Shown one piece after another: positions 1 to 10,899 of a stretch of DNA of 64,000 nt (positions are counted from its first letter, which is position 1; each line of letters opens with the position of its first letter). Source of the DNA: Tetrastigma voinierianum (lineage: Eukaryota; Streptophyta; Magnoliopsida; Vitales; Vitaceae). The notes beneath the pieces are model-generated. The model saw only the letters and a program-made list of their open reading frames with translations. It had not been told where the DNA came from and did not search any database. A program made the position numbers and the translations under genes. The stretch lies in assembly GCA_016808115.1 (NCBI GenBank), contig JAEQBH010006856.1:31298-95297 (forward strand), in the 5' to 3' direction.

Positions 1-965
1 ATGTCAAAACTTTATAAAGTGATTCTCACGTTGAATATATATTATTTAGGTTATTGTCTCCATCTTATATTTTATTATTATTTGTTTGAACATTTTAGAA
101 AGTAGTAGTTGGTCAAATCCTCGTTATATATAAAATAATCGGATCAATGTGAAAATTGTAAGATGAAGACAGCTAAGCACTCAGCGACTAAGATGAAGAT
201 AGAAAAGACTTATATGAAATCACGACAATGACGAAATTTATCCAAGATGAAGGCAGTAACCACTCAAAGCGACTAAAGATGCGGATGAAAGACTTCGCAT
301 GCAAATACGATCTGAGAGATTCTCATCATGGTTTCTTACCTCTTGATTAATTGGTTCATCCTGAGAGGAAGTCTTGAGGTTGTTCGCTACCATCTCTGAT
401 ACAAATAAGAAAAAAAATGAAAACAAGAAGGGTTATAAAATTTACGTATACATTAAATACCAATGAAAGATGTTGATAATATTATGATTTCACTTTAGAA
501 ATGGTATATAAAAGTAATACTTTATCATATTTGATGGTAATATTACATTTAATATAAGGAATGAATTTTATATGTATGGATTCATTAGCCAAGTTTCATC
601 AAATGATTTTCTATCATTCGATTATGATATATTTAGTTTGATTATGATATCCATTTGTATGGATGGCGGGCATTTGCCTGACCTTACCCAAATTCCACCT
701 CGAGTCCACTTTGAATTAAAAGTAAAAAGATGACTTTACATTTTGGTGGTCCCGCCATAAAACTTACATGAAAAACAAATGGGCTTTCAAGCTGACATAC
801 ATGCCTAACATTTATTCATTACCATAACATATACCCACCAATAGACAAGCAGTAGATCAACTTAGAATCAAACCATTGCCGGTCTACCTTGTTGAAATCA
901 TTCGTCGGAATAGAATTATGTGAACTCGGTCTTTTTATTTTTGGGCATTAATATATGCAGAACTA

Positions 966-1572
966 CTAAAGTTCCGCACGAAGGCTTGGAGTGAGCGTAA
1001 CTTCTAGGAGAGTGGCCTTAGGCATGCTTAGGCTTATCCCTTCTGTCATGTCCATTGGATAATTTGATGATGTAGATATGTCAATCCTTGAAGCAATCTA
1101 GCAGTTGTCAAGTGTAACATTTGTAAGCCCATATTGATTCCTGGACAAGGTCTTCTACCAGAACCAAATGGGATTAGCTAAAAATGGTGGCCAAAAACAT
1201 CAACAATTGCATGTTTGGTCAAAAACCTCTGTAGGTGAAACTCTTAAGGATTAGACCAAATAACAAGATCTCGATCCACCTTCTATGCATGGCTAAGTAA
1301 GTGGGAGCCTTTGGGAATGTGATACCCACCAATACAACAGTCTTCCATTGCGTCTTGTGGTAATAATAGGGGAGCTCGGCCATATAGCCTCAAGGTTTCC
1401 TTAACATAGGCTTGAGGTAAACAGGTTAAGGTATCTAATTGTGCTGCCCATATGTCTCATCGGCTTTATGTCAGCTCTTCCTGAGCATGCTTCATAACAT
1501 CTGTTGTTGACAATGCGGAGATAGAGCCATGTGGAGGTAATAGAAGTGTTTCAAAGTCTTGAAGATCATGTT
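966..1572 (-). pseudogene. CYP82: CYP82-type cytochrome P450, exon 2 (copy A)
   Basis: The minus strand reads as the C-terminal exon of a CYP82-family P450, a membrane-bound haem monooxygenase. The haem-binding loop is readable at about 1141-1172 as PFGSGRRPCPG, matching the FxxGxRxCxG signature with its cysteine ligand. Upstream in the frame is a recognisable MKHAQEEL block (about 1480-1510), and the exon ends with a stop at 966-968 after a typical CYP82 tail. The start of the exon, with the I-helix threonine region seen in copy C, is damaged, and the frame shifts several times. The intron to exon 1 is only about 170 bp here, against 2.3 kb in copy C. Exon 1 is cut by a retrotransposon, so no functional enzyme is expected. 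Confidence 0.85.
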
Positions 1573-1740
1573 CTATAGGTTTAAATTTCAAAAAAATAAC
1601 AACATAGAAGGTTTAGAAGAAGGATGTGTATCAAAAGAAAGATCCTATATATAAACAAAAGGATCCATCCATATGCATAATATACAGCCAAAATAGATAT
1701 TTAGATATAAAAAGACATACCAGAACTGTGGCCAATAGTC

Positions 1741-2107
1741 TCCCACGAGTAGCTGAACATGGAAGCGTCTCCGAGCTTGGTTAGCATGACGTCGATGAAG
1801 TCCTACATATTCTTGGCCTCACTATTGAGCCTCCCTTTATGTTCTTCAACCCAAACACCTGATTGTGTTGGATTCATGCACAGCATTTTTCCTGGGAGAC
1901 AAATGGCTTGTAAATCAACCATTCAAGTAGGATGAAGTCGATGCACCGGTGGCCCCCATCAGATTTGAGCTTCTTGATTCAGCGTATGGTGATCTCTCTT
2001 TGTCATCCATGGACAGGGTTGTTAAATAATCTCTTCCCCTCTAACCATCCTCGAGTTACATTGAAGTTCAAATGTTAAAACCATTCCACACATGCATCGC
2101 CACCTTT
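1741..2107 (-). pseudogene. CYP82: CYP82-type P450, 3' part of exon 1 (copy A), cut by a Tat element
   Basis: This is the 3' half of exon 1, recognised by alignment to copy C (55931-56330). It includes the block before the intron donor that in other copies reads FGYSRQTIIKATVL. The exon stops at 2107, where a Tat-like LTR begins. Past the far LTR, only about 15 bp of exon sequence resume (10774-10790), after which the sequence matches the region beyond the 5' end of copy C exon 1 (near 56840). About 500 bp that would encode the N-terminal half are therefore missing. The deletion lies directly beside the 3' LTR. Confidence 0.8.
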
Positions 2108-2696
2108 TGTAAGTACCATGGTTTTAGACATTTGATGGAGCCTATGGCCCGGCCCACTGGCCGAGTATAGGCGGCAGGCCCACAGCTCATATTAAAACTA
2201 GTGGTGCTTCTGAATAGGGAATCAGGAGGCCAGTCTTATGAGAATCATGGTATCCTCCAGGCCCGACCTCGAGCGACCCATCTAGAGTTCCAGTCCCTCG
2301 GCTGTTTGTCCTCCAACTTATGGAAAGTTAACTATGGACGAATAGATAAAAATAGGAAAAAGGTATTTATGCGCAGATTTCCCTGGTTTCCAAATCTCTT
2401 ACTGTAGAAGATTAATCATGGTAAGGAAGGTGAGTCTTTGATAAGAAGAGAGATTTTGACCTAAGAAAGGAGATTCTTTGGGGGAGAAAAATGAGAGGAT
2501 TAGTGAACCACTCTCTATAAATGGGAGGATCCCCACGATGAGAAGGTATGCGGCCCTGACTGTGCAAACCATATTCTTCTACCTCTGTATTTTTCGGCTT
2601 AATTGTCGGAGAGCGATTGGCCCTCATCGCGGATTGCCCTTTGCAAGTTTACATTTGCACTCTGATCAGGAGGTTGGGGCGATCAAGGTAACAACA
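2108..2696 (+). repeat. 5' LTR of the Tat-like element
   Basis: It begins TGTAAGTACCATGG and ends TAACAACA, and aligns along its length with 10125-10773, 62140-62719 and, reversed, 49364-50008. I did not recognise a standard primer-binding site just after it. Confidence 0.85.
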
Positions 2697-3449
2697 GTCT
2701 CATATGGGGCAGATAGAAAGTCTTGTTTGCGGGCTTGAGAGCTTGGCTCTGATGGGTGTCAGTGGCCCTTAATCATGAGCTCTGTCGATTCCCCATTCTA
2801 CGTCTAATTCGCCCGGGGCAGTCGTGATAAGGAGCATTCCAATGAACCAATCACGAGAAGATCAATTCCTCCATTGGCATCAGGACATGAAAAGCAAGAG
2901 GAACAGACAAGATAGATGAAGGAGTTCTGGTGAGTCGAGTGCTTACAACATGAGAATGACCATTTGTGGAGCACAGATTAACAAAAGTCGCGATCTTAGA
3001 AAAGATGTGCGAGATAGCGGCCACGATGCACAACATATCCCCCACAATAAAGGGAAGGGGCCCGTTGCTCTTGGTGACGTCAAGACCCCCGCGGACCCGA
3101 AGCTGTAGCGGCTCCAATCCCAAATCTCTGGTTCTGAAGAATAGCGGGAAATCACAAGGGGACTAGATCATGCAAGGGCCTTTGCCTCACCCTACCTTAA
3201 GTGATCGACTAGTGGGCATCTCGCGGGGCGAGGAGGTGAGAGGCGTACCCGGTTGGTTAAGCTACTGGGGAGCCCTGCTTGGTGTGCCCTCGGGCACGTG
3301 CCACCCGGTAGCCTTGACCTTGTCCCTCCCTTCAGTGCAGTGCCATCATTCTATGTATGGCAGGCGATCCCTAATTCGAGTTTGGAAAACACTCTCTCTA
3401 CTCCTAAGGCAACACATCATGACTCTGAGCCCCCTGGAGTAGGTTTGTC

Positions 3450-4306
3450 ATTCGGCTTTCACGAGTTGATGGCAGGCATTCTGACCCATGCATCCTCCAT
3501 TATAATCGGTGATGATGTTGAATCACCGTGTGTCGGCTATTATGCAAAGTATTCTCGGCCAGTTTGCGGGGGCTAGCGCTAGCTTGGTTTCACAAGCTCC
3601 TGCGCTACTCAATAAATTCCTTCAATGAACTATGGCCCGCATTCATATCACATTATCTCTATTTAGTGCGACAGAAGAGAAACATCAGCTCCGCTGAGCC
3701 ATTCTCAATAGGGAAGAGTCAGTGCGTGACTTCCTGAAGGTTCGGGTAAGCCGCCCAGCAGATAGAGTCATATAGCATGGACTAGTCCTCCAAAACTTTA
3801 GGAGAAGCTTTAAGCCATCTACTCCTTTATTCTAGTCATTATCTTTAGACCCACCAACGATGATGGAAGAATTATACAGACGGGCTAATAGGTACTCAAT
3901 CTTTGGAGGATAATACGATTGCAGGCCATTCGGTCGAGAGAAATCGTCGTAGAAGCTTGACCCTCAAATCAATGAAGATCATAATAGAGGCTAGGAAGCA
4001 ATCCTGTGATCATTGAGAAAATGAGCCCCCCGCGATTTACCCCCCTGAACGTCTCTTATGAAAGGCTATTGCCCATCATTCATGACTTGCCAGAGTTTAA
4101 ATGGCTTGCTTGGATCCAAATAGATCCCTCCCAAAGGATCAAATCTTTGTGGTGTGATTATCATAGGGACCATGGGCATGAGACTGACAAGTGCCGAAGC
4201 CTAAAATTTATGGTGGCAAATCTTAAGGCGGGACACCTCATTAGATATGTCAAGGAACCTGACCAGGGGGTGGAATTAGGGCAAGCCGCAACCGAATCAT
4301 AGTCGG
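3450..4306 (+). pseudogene. Tat-like gag remnant
   Basis: Frames around 3528-3700 show a retrotransposon gag segment with the LALAWFHKL and SFNELW blocks. Further on (4006-4302) is a 98-codon stretch with CDYHRDHGHETDKC, a CX2HX4HX4C variant zinc knuckle seen in Tat-lineage gag, followed by a KAGHL-type tail. Gag would form the capsid and bind RNA. Frames shift between the two segments and stops occur, so no polyprotein is made. The same region begins again in the copy near 63000-64000. Confidence 0.75.
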
Positions 4307-4589
4307 CGTGACAACCACGACAGAATCCAGACCTACCATAAACTATATATTGGGCAGCTTGTTTGACAACCAGTATCAATCGAAGCGCTAATAGAAGAAT
4401 CTCTTAAGAGCTTCAACAATCAAAGCTAGGGTGAATGCTATCCACGCAGAAGGAAGACACGAGGAAACTAAGCCAATGGATGGTCCCATATCCTTTCCTC
4501 TTGTCAACTTGAACAGGATAATTATGCCTCACTATGATGCTCTTGTACTCCTCTGTGTGCCGGTTTTGATGTTCACGAGTCTTGATAGA

Positions 4590-4850
4590 TCCTAGCAGCG
4601 GGTAGACTTGTTGCAATTATCGGCATTCAAGCAGATGAAACTCTTTTCAGGAATGCTGAACTTAGCCAGGCGGATCCTCTTTGGTTTTAATGGTGAGACT
4701 ACCATAACACTAGGAGATGTCGCTCTCCCTATGAAGGCCGGGCCAGTGACTCAAAGGGTTCTATTCTCAATCGTTGAAGACTTGGGACCTTATAACACTA
4801 TAATGGGGCGGGCCTGGTTGCACTCGATGAAAGCTATCCCTTGACCTACC
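4590..4850 (+). pseudogene. Tat-like aspartic protease region
   Basis: A 78-codon stretch (4608-4844) contains LPMKAGPVTQRVLFSIVEDL followed by YNTIMGRAWLHSMKAIP. This is the characteristic end of the retropepsin domain in Tat-lineage gypsy polyproteins. The catalytic D-S/T-G part upstream (about 4390-4600) is not readable in one frame. It is a remnant of the pol polyprotein, lying between gag and RT as expected. Confidence 0.75.
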
Positions 4851-5019
4851 GCAAGCGGTCGGATATTTGACAGCGTTGGGCGGAGTTAGCATTTAGGTAG
4901 TCGGTTGGCCGCGCGCGGTGCTCGGCCTATGCGTAGGAGCGGAAAAATGGAGAAGAACCTGAAAATCCTCCTCTTGAAGATCAGACCCCCACGTAGCAAT
5001 CTGGTCCACCGCCCAGGAT

Positions 5020-5460
5020 CGGGGTGGAAGGGGATGAGTTGGCTATGGATCCTAGAAGAAATAATCTTCCGGGCCGGGTGGAGAAGTTCACTTATGCAGT
5101 TCTCTTCTGTCAGGTGATGAAAAACGATTGCCTTGACTCATCTTTGTAAAATAACGTAGATGTGTTCGCTTGGAATCACTCAGATATGGTAGGGATTAAC
5201 CCAATAGTGGCCTCTCACAAACTAAATATCATCCCCATGGCCACGTTGGTGGAGACCGTGAAGGTGAGGGCGTTTCCACCCCGGATAGCCATCAAATCAT
5301 CAGGGCCAATTAGACAACTTATTGAAAGCAGACTTCATTAGAGAAGTGATGTACTCCGAGTGGTTAGCAAATGTGGTGGTAGTTCCAAAGAAAGGAGGAA
5401 AGTGGTGAGTATGCGTGCGCTTACTGAGACTTCTGATACTGGTAGATAAAGATAGAGTGT
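5020..5460 (+). pseudogene. Tat-like reverse transcriptase, N-terminal part
   Basis: Readable blocks in order are VFAWNHSDMVGINP (about 5165-5210) and FIREVMYSEWLANVVVVPKK (about 5335-5395), then KGGKW with an in-frame stop. These are the fingers-domain blocks before the first RT aspartate in Tat elements. The palm domain with its YxDD motif is absent: the sequence passes within about 300 bp to integrase, so most of RT, RNase H and the integrase core is deleted. Confidence 0.75.
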
Positions 5461-5739
5461 ATCCCCTACCCTTGGGCTAGCCAGGATTGGTGGTTCGGTA
5501 AGATATTATTTGATAGCCATAAGGGCTTGATCGCACTCCTCATTCTAGCTGGACCCTTTAAGGTGGTGAAAAATGGTTTTAACTAGTCGATGAAGCGGGA
5601 TATAAACCGTTTGAGAGCTGCTAGCCGACCGGTTAGTTGCTAAACCCCTTTTTTGGAGTTAGAAGTCTAGGAGTCCATTATTCATATAGAAATTGGGATG
5701 CCCACGCTTCAAGTTGAGGTTCCTGGAATTGCTATTGCT

Positions 5740-6040
5740 AAAGCCATCTCTAAGGACCTAGATATGGCAGACGAGCTCTGAGAAGCAGTGGCGCTATATG
5801 TATAGCATCTTACCAACAAAGGATGGAAAACTTATACAACATGCATATAAAGCCGCGTGCATTCCGAGCTGGAGACCTAGTCTTGAGAAGGGTCTTTGAA
5901 AACACGGATGACCCAACGGCTGGCAAATTCCAACAAAGTGGGAAACGACCATATGTGATCGTAAGAGTGGGGTTAATGAGTCGTACTCATTAAATAAACT
6001 AGACAAGGCATTGGTGGCCAGAATGCTATGCACCTTAAAA
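5740..6040 (+). pseudogene. Tat-like integrase C-terminal remnant
   Basis: The frame at about 5850-5970 reads PRAFRAGDLVLRRVFENT and then a GKFQQ block, followed by a VIVRVG and a LNKLD block in shifted frames. This is the integrase C-terminal domain of Tat-like gypsy elements. The catalytic core with its DDE residues is missing. The region ends in a remnant of the terminal HLKRYY block. Confidence 0.75.
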
Positions 6041-6165
6041 GGTATTATCAATAGAGTTTTCTTTAAGGGGGTTATCAATAAAATTTCCTTTAGAGTTTTT
6101 TCTTTCAATCGTTGGAATATTACCAATCAAGTGTTCTTTAAAAGCATTATTGCCTTCAATTTTTA

Positions 6166-6690
6166 GAATAACCTCCATTTCAAAATACCAAACTTGTGGC
6201 TCTAAGCCTGCTAGCACTTTCAAAAGACCAGGCATGTGGCTCTAAACCTACTGACACTTTCAAAAGACCAGACTTGTTGCTCTAAGCCTACGACACTTAC
6301 CGAAATAATAGACTTGTGGCTCTAAAGCATGAACTTTCAAAAGACCGGACTTGTGGCTCCTAAACACGCTACTTGCACAAAAAGACCCGGACTTATGACT
6401 TTAAGCACGCTGCTTACCTTCAAAATACCAAACTTGGCTCTAAGCCTGTTGACACTTTCAAGGCAGGACTTATGGCTCACAAGCTGCTGCGACTTTCAAA
6501 GACAATACTTGTGGCTCTGAAGCACTAACATACTTTTAAGACCCGGACTTGTGGCTCTAAGCTGTAGCACTTTCAAAGACTGGAGCTTACGGCTTTAAGC
6601 CTACTGGCACTTTCAAAAGACTAGACCTGTGGCTATAAGCTTGCTAGCAGTTTTAGAGAGTCGGCCTCGTGGCTCTCTGAAAGAATAAAC
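6166..6690 (+). repeat. Minisatellite, about 13 units of about 40 bp, in the Tat element
   Basis: Imperfect tandem units share the cores CACTTTCAAAAGACC and GACTTGTGGCTCTAAG. I count 13 units of 36-42 bp. The array starts just after the integrase end. Tandem arrays in this position are known from other Tat/Ogre elements. Confidence 0.85.
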
Positions 6691-6779
6691 TATCGATCGT
6701 GTTCGTAAAAGGATATGAGAAATAATAAGGTTGTCATAAGAGTACCAAAAGTTATATTTCATTAAATGCGCCAATTGGC

Positions 6780-8900
6780 ATTTATGATTACAAAAATATG
6801 TCTGGTGGCCAAACGGGGTCCCTTACAAAATTTCAAAGAAATAGAAAGAAAAAAATGGGGATTGGAATCGGCTACGGTCCGTGGCATTCTCCTCGTGTTC
6901 ATTGGCCCTCGCTCGAGTGCGCCTCGGCTACTATGTCCTCGATGTGACGCTAGGGTCGGGGGGCACCTGGGGCTCTAAAGAACTTATGTGGCAGCGGGTT
7001 GAAGTCGGGCATACCATACGGAACCTATTGTTGGTGCATACGGATGTTGTGTTTGAAAACCACTGACACTTCGTATTGTAAGCCAAAAATTATCTCTAGG
7101 GCCTTCTGGTAATCCTCCTCCATGGCCTCCTTGTCTTTGCCACCTTGGGAGTAGAGAGTGGATACCTCGTCCTTAGCCTCCTAATCTCACAGCGGGAGAC
7201 GTTTGCTCAACCTCGGTGATGGCCTCGGCCTCGGTCTTGCGTAGGGCTCTTGGCTACGCCTTAACTTCCTCAGCGATCGCGAGCATCTTGGACCCTAGCG
7301 GGAGTCTTACTAAGCAGTATCATCTCTGTTTACCCTCTTGCCTTTGCCTTTGCGTCGCCATCTATGATTGGCAGATTTTGGGCCTTTGAGCTTCCTCCTT
7401 AGCCTCGTCTCTCTCTTTCTCACCTTTTGGGAGTCTTCTCCATTACCCTCCTTGGCCTTTCGTTTCCCAGTGTGCAAACCGGGACTTGGCCTTGCTTAGG
7501 GATTCTTAGGGCCGTCTTGGAAGTAGCGGACCAAACATAAATTACATGATCTCGGAGTCCTCCAACGTAATCTGAATCTCCCTATGCTAGTGAGCCATGT
7601 TCCGAACGGTGGTAACGACCTGTTACAAAAGAGGCATTAGGAGGGAAATAATATCCTGAAACCATTGCTTTCGAACATTAGAGTCGGACCGCCTGACTCG
7701 GTTGTCTCATTGAAGTCATGATTGTGGATATGCATCCTGTCTTCCACCACATGCTGATAGGACCCCTTATCCATGTAGTTATGGAAGGGATGGAGTACTC
7801 CTCAAAACGAGCCACCATCGAAACACGAAGGCTGTGAGGTTAGAGATCTCGCATCTGCTCGACTGGAGAATCCTTCTAATCGAAAGGGTTGCATTTTTTT
7901 GATGAGCAAGCAGGAAGCTTTCTAATCTGGTGTTGGCGTCTCCGTCGGTGAACGACTCCACTATAGCGGCTTGACATACGAGCCAAGTATCAACTTATCT
8001 AGTGGCCTTGTCCTCTGGGCTCCAGAAAGTCCAAGACTAGGTGTAAAGCGCCAAAGGCGGCGGGCCTAGCTCTTTGCGGGGAAGAGCCTCAATTGCAACC
8101 TTGTCATCAAGGGGAGGCTCTCCGGTTGGAGCCCCATCCTCCAGCGATGCACAAGCCTCCAAGGAGGCACCTCGGGTGTCACCCTCCAAAGCCGGCAAGA
8201 CACGAACAGCTTGTTCTGGAGAATCCATGAAAATCATTATCGGGTTGATCCGAACCTCCTGACGAGGACGGACTATTTGCGCGTTTCTTTGTCTAGACCC
8301 TCGGAGCTGAGGGTAGTCTCCCCATGAGCTCTGGTGACTCGTTTGCACATTTGTACAGCAAATCCAGCGGCTAGGCTAGACATCTTAACCTCCCTTTCTT
8401 CAGTCGACTCGCTAACCATCGGTCAGATCCGGCCCGAGCCTCGATCCGTGCAGGCAACCTTGTTTGTTCGGTCTTCTTTTTCTTCTTTTTCATCGCCTGG
8501 GGGGCAGGTTGTGAATCTCGCTCGTCCAAAGGTAATTGGGCAGGCTTGGGATCTTGCGCGGATAAGGGTAGGTAGTTCGACCGAACAAGGGGTTTTGGAG
8601 AGGATTTGGCTTACGAAGAGCTCCCCGGTATTAGTTTAAGGAGATCCGCGAGGACGAAGTGCTCGCTCTTCACAAGCTCGATGGGTAGTAGACGGGGAAG
8701 AACATATACTATGTATAAGAAAGGACTAGCGCCTAACCTGTAGATTCATAGATAGAAGGAGCTCGGTTGCCAGTCCTCTCTCTATGATCTCAGCCATTCG
8801 GCTGATGCGAGTCAGTCTTGCCTTCTCCGCTAGTTAACCGGCCCGGCCTCGCTGCGCCTTCCTCGAATCATCAAGACACTAGAGGCATTTCAATAGAAAA
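6780..8900 (-). pseudogene. Antisense ORF remnant in the Tat element
   Basis: The region is GC-richer than its surroundings and reads as protein on the minus strand, opposite to gag-pol. A piece near 7010-7140 reads KDKEAMEEDYQKALEIIFG and goes on to a NPLPHKFF block. A 103-codon open stretch lies at 8037-8348, and composition there suggests a charged, coiled-coil-like protein. Frames are broken by indels. Some Tat elements carry an extra antisense ORF of unknown role in this place; I assign no function. Captured host sequence is an alternative. Confidence 0.5.
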
Positions 8901-9523
8901 CGCCTAGACAAATATGAAATTGCATCAAAAACTAAAAAAACTTGGGAATGAGAGGGACTAATTCATATCAAAAGGAAGCCCTTGAGAGCCAGGCGTCACG
9001 TACCCGCAGGCTAGCAGACAACCTGGCTTGTCTCCGTTTTAGGAAGTCACGGGAGCCCGGTTACAAATTGTAGCCGGGGACTGTGGGTCGACATAAATAA
9101 GAGGCCCCCGATCCCAAGCTTCAAAGTGTAAATGAAACAAATCTCCACCAGCGAGATGTCCAGCTAGTAGAGAGAGTTCAGCACACTATAACATGTTAGA
9201 ATCTAAAAAACATTCGGGTGTACGAGTGTAGGAGGTGCCCGAGTAAAGTGCATAAACTACTTCACCAATGATGGGAAGGGGAAGTAAAGCCCTGAAGCAA
9301 ACTACTCTCGAGTGAAGTAGATGTTGTTATCAGCCTCCCCTACGATTGAGAGTGATCGGGCTAACATCTAAGTACAGTTTCGACGAGAACACATTTGTGA
9401 AATCTCGGTTCCTCTGGACATAGTAGCAGCTGGGTGCTTGTAGTGGAAAAGCATTTCAGGCCCCTCAGATGCCTAGCGACTACTAGAGCCTCTTCATAAC
9501 CTCTTACCATTCTAGAGACAAAT

Positions 9524-9548
9524 AAAAAAAAAAAAAAAAAAAAAAAAA
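9524..9548. repeat. Poly(A) run
   Basis: An A tract of about 25 bases inside the 3' internal part of the Tat element. The same junction, without the long tract, is recognisable near 400 and 60440, where ACAAATAAGAAAAAA occurs. Confidence 0.9.
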
Positions 9549-10103
9549 GAAAGGGAGACAAAAGGGGTCGACTTGAGGCTGAATTAGCCCGAATAGAAAC
9601 GAAACCCTCGAAAGATAAAAGAAATCCCCCCTGGAGGTTTTAAGTCCCACCAGTGATAAAACCTAAGAAACACAAACCAAAACCTCCGCTAAACCTAATA
9701 GGACTACCTCAAAAACACCCCGAGCCAACTTGATGATAAAGAAGGTTTGAGGCAGTAGACACCTATTTGAAAAAGCGAAAGTCATTGAAGAGTCGAAGTC
9801 TCAGTGGCTCCTTTGAAAGGAAAGTTAGCAAAGCACGGAAAAGGCAAAATCACAAGAGTAAAAAAAGGCTTTGAAACGTAAAAGAAGCTGCTATTAGAGC
9901 CCTACTCTGTTGTAGGGGTAAGGCGCAACCAGCGCATTAAATGCGCCCGTTAAGAAGTAAAATCTTGTCGTATATATATATTAGGGAGTGTGCGTTTTCC
10001 ACACGCTTTAAACCTATGATAGCATCGCCTCGGCACATTCAACTCTCCACATTCTACATTTAATACTACAATATTTTTCCCAACTCGAAAAGCATAAAAT
10101 TTT

Positions 10104-10120
10104 AGCCGGGGAAAAGAGGG
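10104..10120 (+). other. Polypurine tract of the Tat element
   Basis: The purine-rich run GCCGGGGAAAAGAGGG lies directly before the 3' LTR, where plus-strand priming occurs. The equivalent in the reversed copy is at 50009-50024. Confidence 0.75.
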
Positions 10121-10124
10121 ACAT

Positions 10125-10773
10125 TGTAAGTACTATGGTTTTTGAACCCGCTACTCGATGGGCCTAAGACTCGGCCTACTTGGCCCCAGATCCACCTGGC
10201 CAGCGATATGAAGCGGCTCAAGCCCACCATCCATATTAAAAATAGTAGGCACTACCTAGATGGGAAATCAGGAGGCCCGTCTATGAAAGTCGGGTACCTC
10301 ACAGAATTGACCTTAGGGTGGCTAGATCCTCTAGGATTCCAAGTCCCCGATGGTCGTCCTCTGCCTATAGCAGGATTCTCTATGGACGAATGGATAAAGG
10401 CAAGAAATACACAAAAGGTATTTATCCACAAATTTCCTAGTTTTCAAATCCCTTACTTCTCGGAAGATTAATCCTTGATAAGGAGGAATTAGTCTTTGAT
10501 AAGGAAAAGATTTTTCCTAAGAAAGGAGATTATTTCCGAGGAGAAAAAGGAGAGGGATTAGTGAACCACTCTATCTATAAATCATGAGGATCTCCACGAT
10601 GAGAGGTGTAGCCCCAATTGTGCAAACCTCCTTGTTCTACCTCTAGTATTTTTGTTGACTTAATCATCGAGGAAGAGGTGAGTCGGCCCCTTGTCCACTT
10701 AGGATCTGCCTTTTGCGAGGAGTTTACATTCTTATTTCTTGATGCCTCGGAGGTTAGGCGATGAGTAACAACA
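10125..10773 (+). repeat. 3' LTR of the Tat-like element
   Basis: Aligns with the 5' LTR. It starts TGTAAGTACTATGG and ends GTAACAACA, followed by CTTTTGTGGATTCAC, which resumes CYP82 exon 1 (compare 56330-56344). Confidence 0.85.
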
Positions 10774-10899
10774 CTTTTGTGGATTCACGATTGTAAGGAA
10801 ATTAGAAGGAAAATCAATGTTGGAATTACTAGAAAAGATTGGCGAATAGTATTGCTCGATTCAAGATTCGATCCTACCGTATTGCTCTGAATTTTCCCT

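Larger units (their letters stand above)
1..4005. repeat. Copy 1 of a long direct duplication (partner 60041-64000)
   Basis: This stretch aligns in the same orientation and order with 60041-64000. Shared landmarks are the opening block (near 20 and 60060), the CYP82 3' flank and exon 2, a short intron, exon 1, the point where a Tat-like LTR interrupts exon 1, the LTR itself and the start of the Tat internal region. The copies differ by many substitutions and small indels, with long identical runs between them. Homology reaches both window edges, so the true ends are unseen. A tandem duplication with a period near 60 kb, or a duplicated haplotig in the assembly, would both explain it. Confidence 0.9.
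2108..10773 (+). mobile_element. Ty3/gypsy Tat-lineage-like LTR retrotransposon, degraded
   Basis: An 8.7-kb element has direct LTRs at both ends with TG...CA termini, a polypurine tract before the 3' LTR, and gag, protease, RT and integrase remnants in gypsy order on the plus strand. RT is cut short and joined to the C-terminal end of integrase (a deletion near 5460-5740). A 13-copy minisatellite lies after integrase and a reversed open-frame remnant lies between it and the 3' LTR; both are known habits of Tat/Ogre-type elements. The flanks fit a duplicated CTTT(T) target (2104-2107 and 10774-10778). The element sits inside CYP82 exon 1. A truncated copy fills the same site at 62140. Confidence 0.85.
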
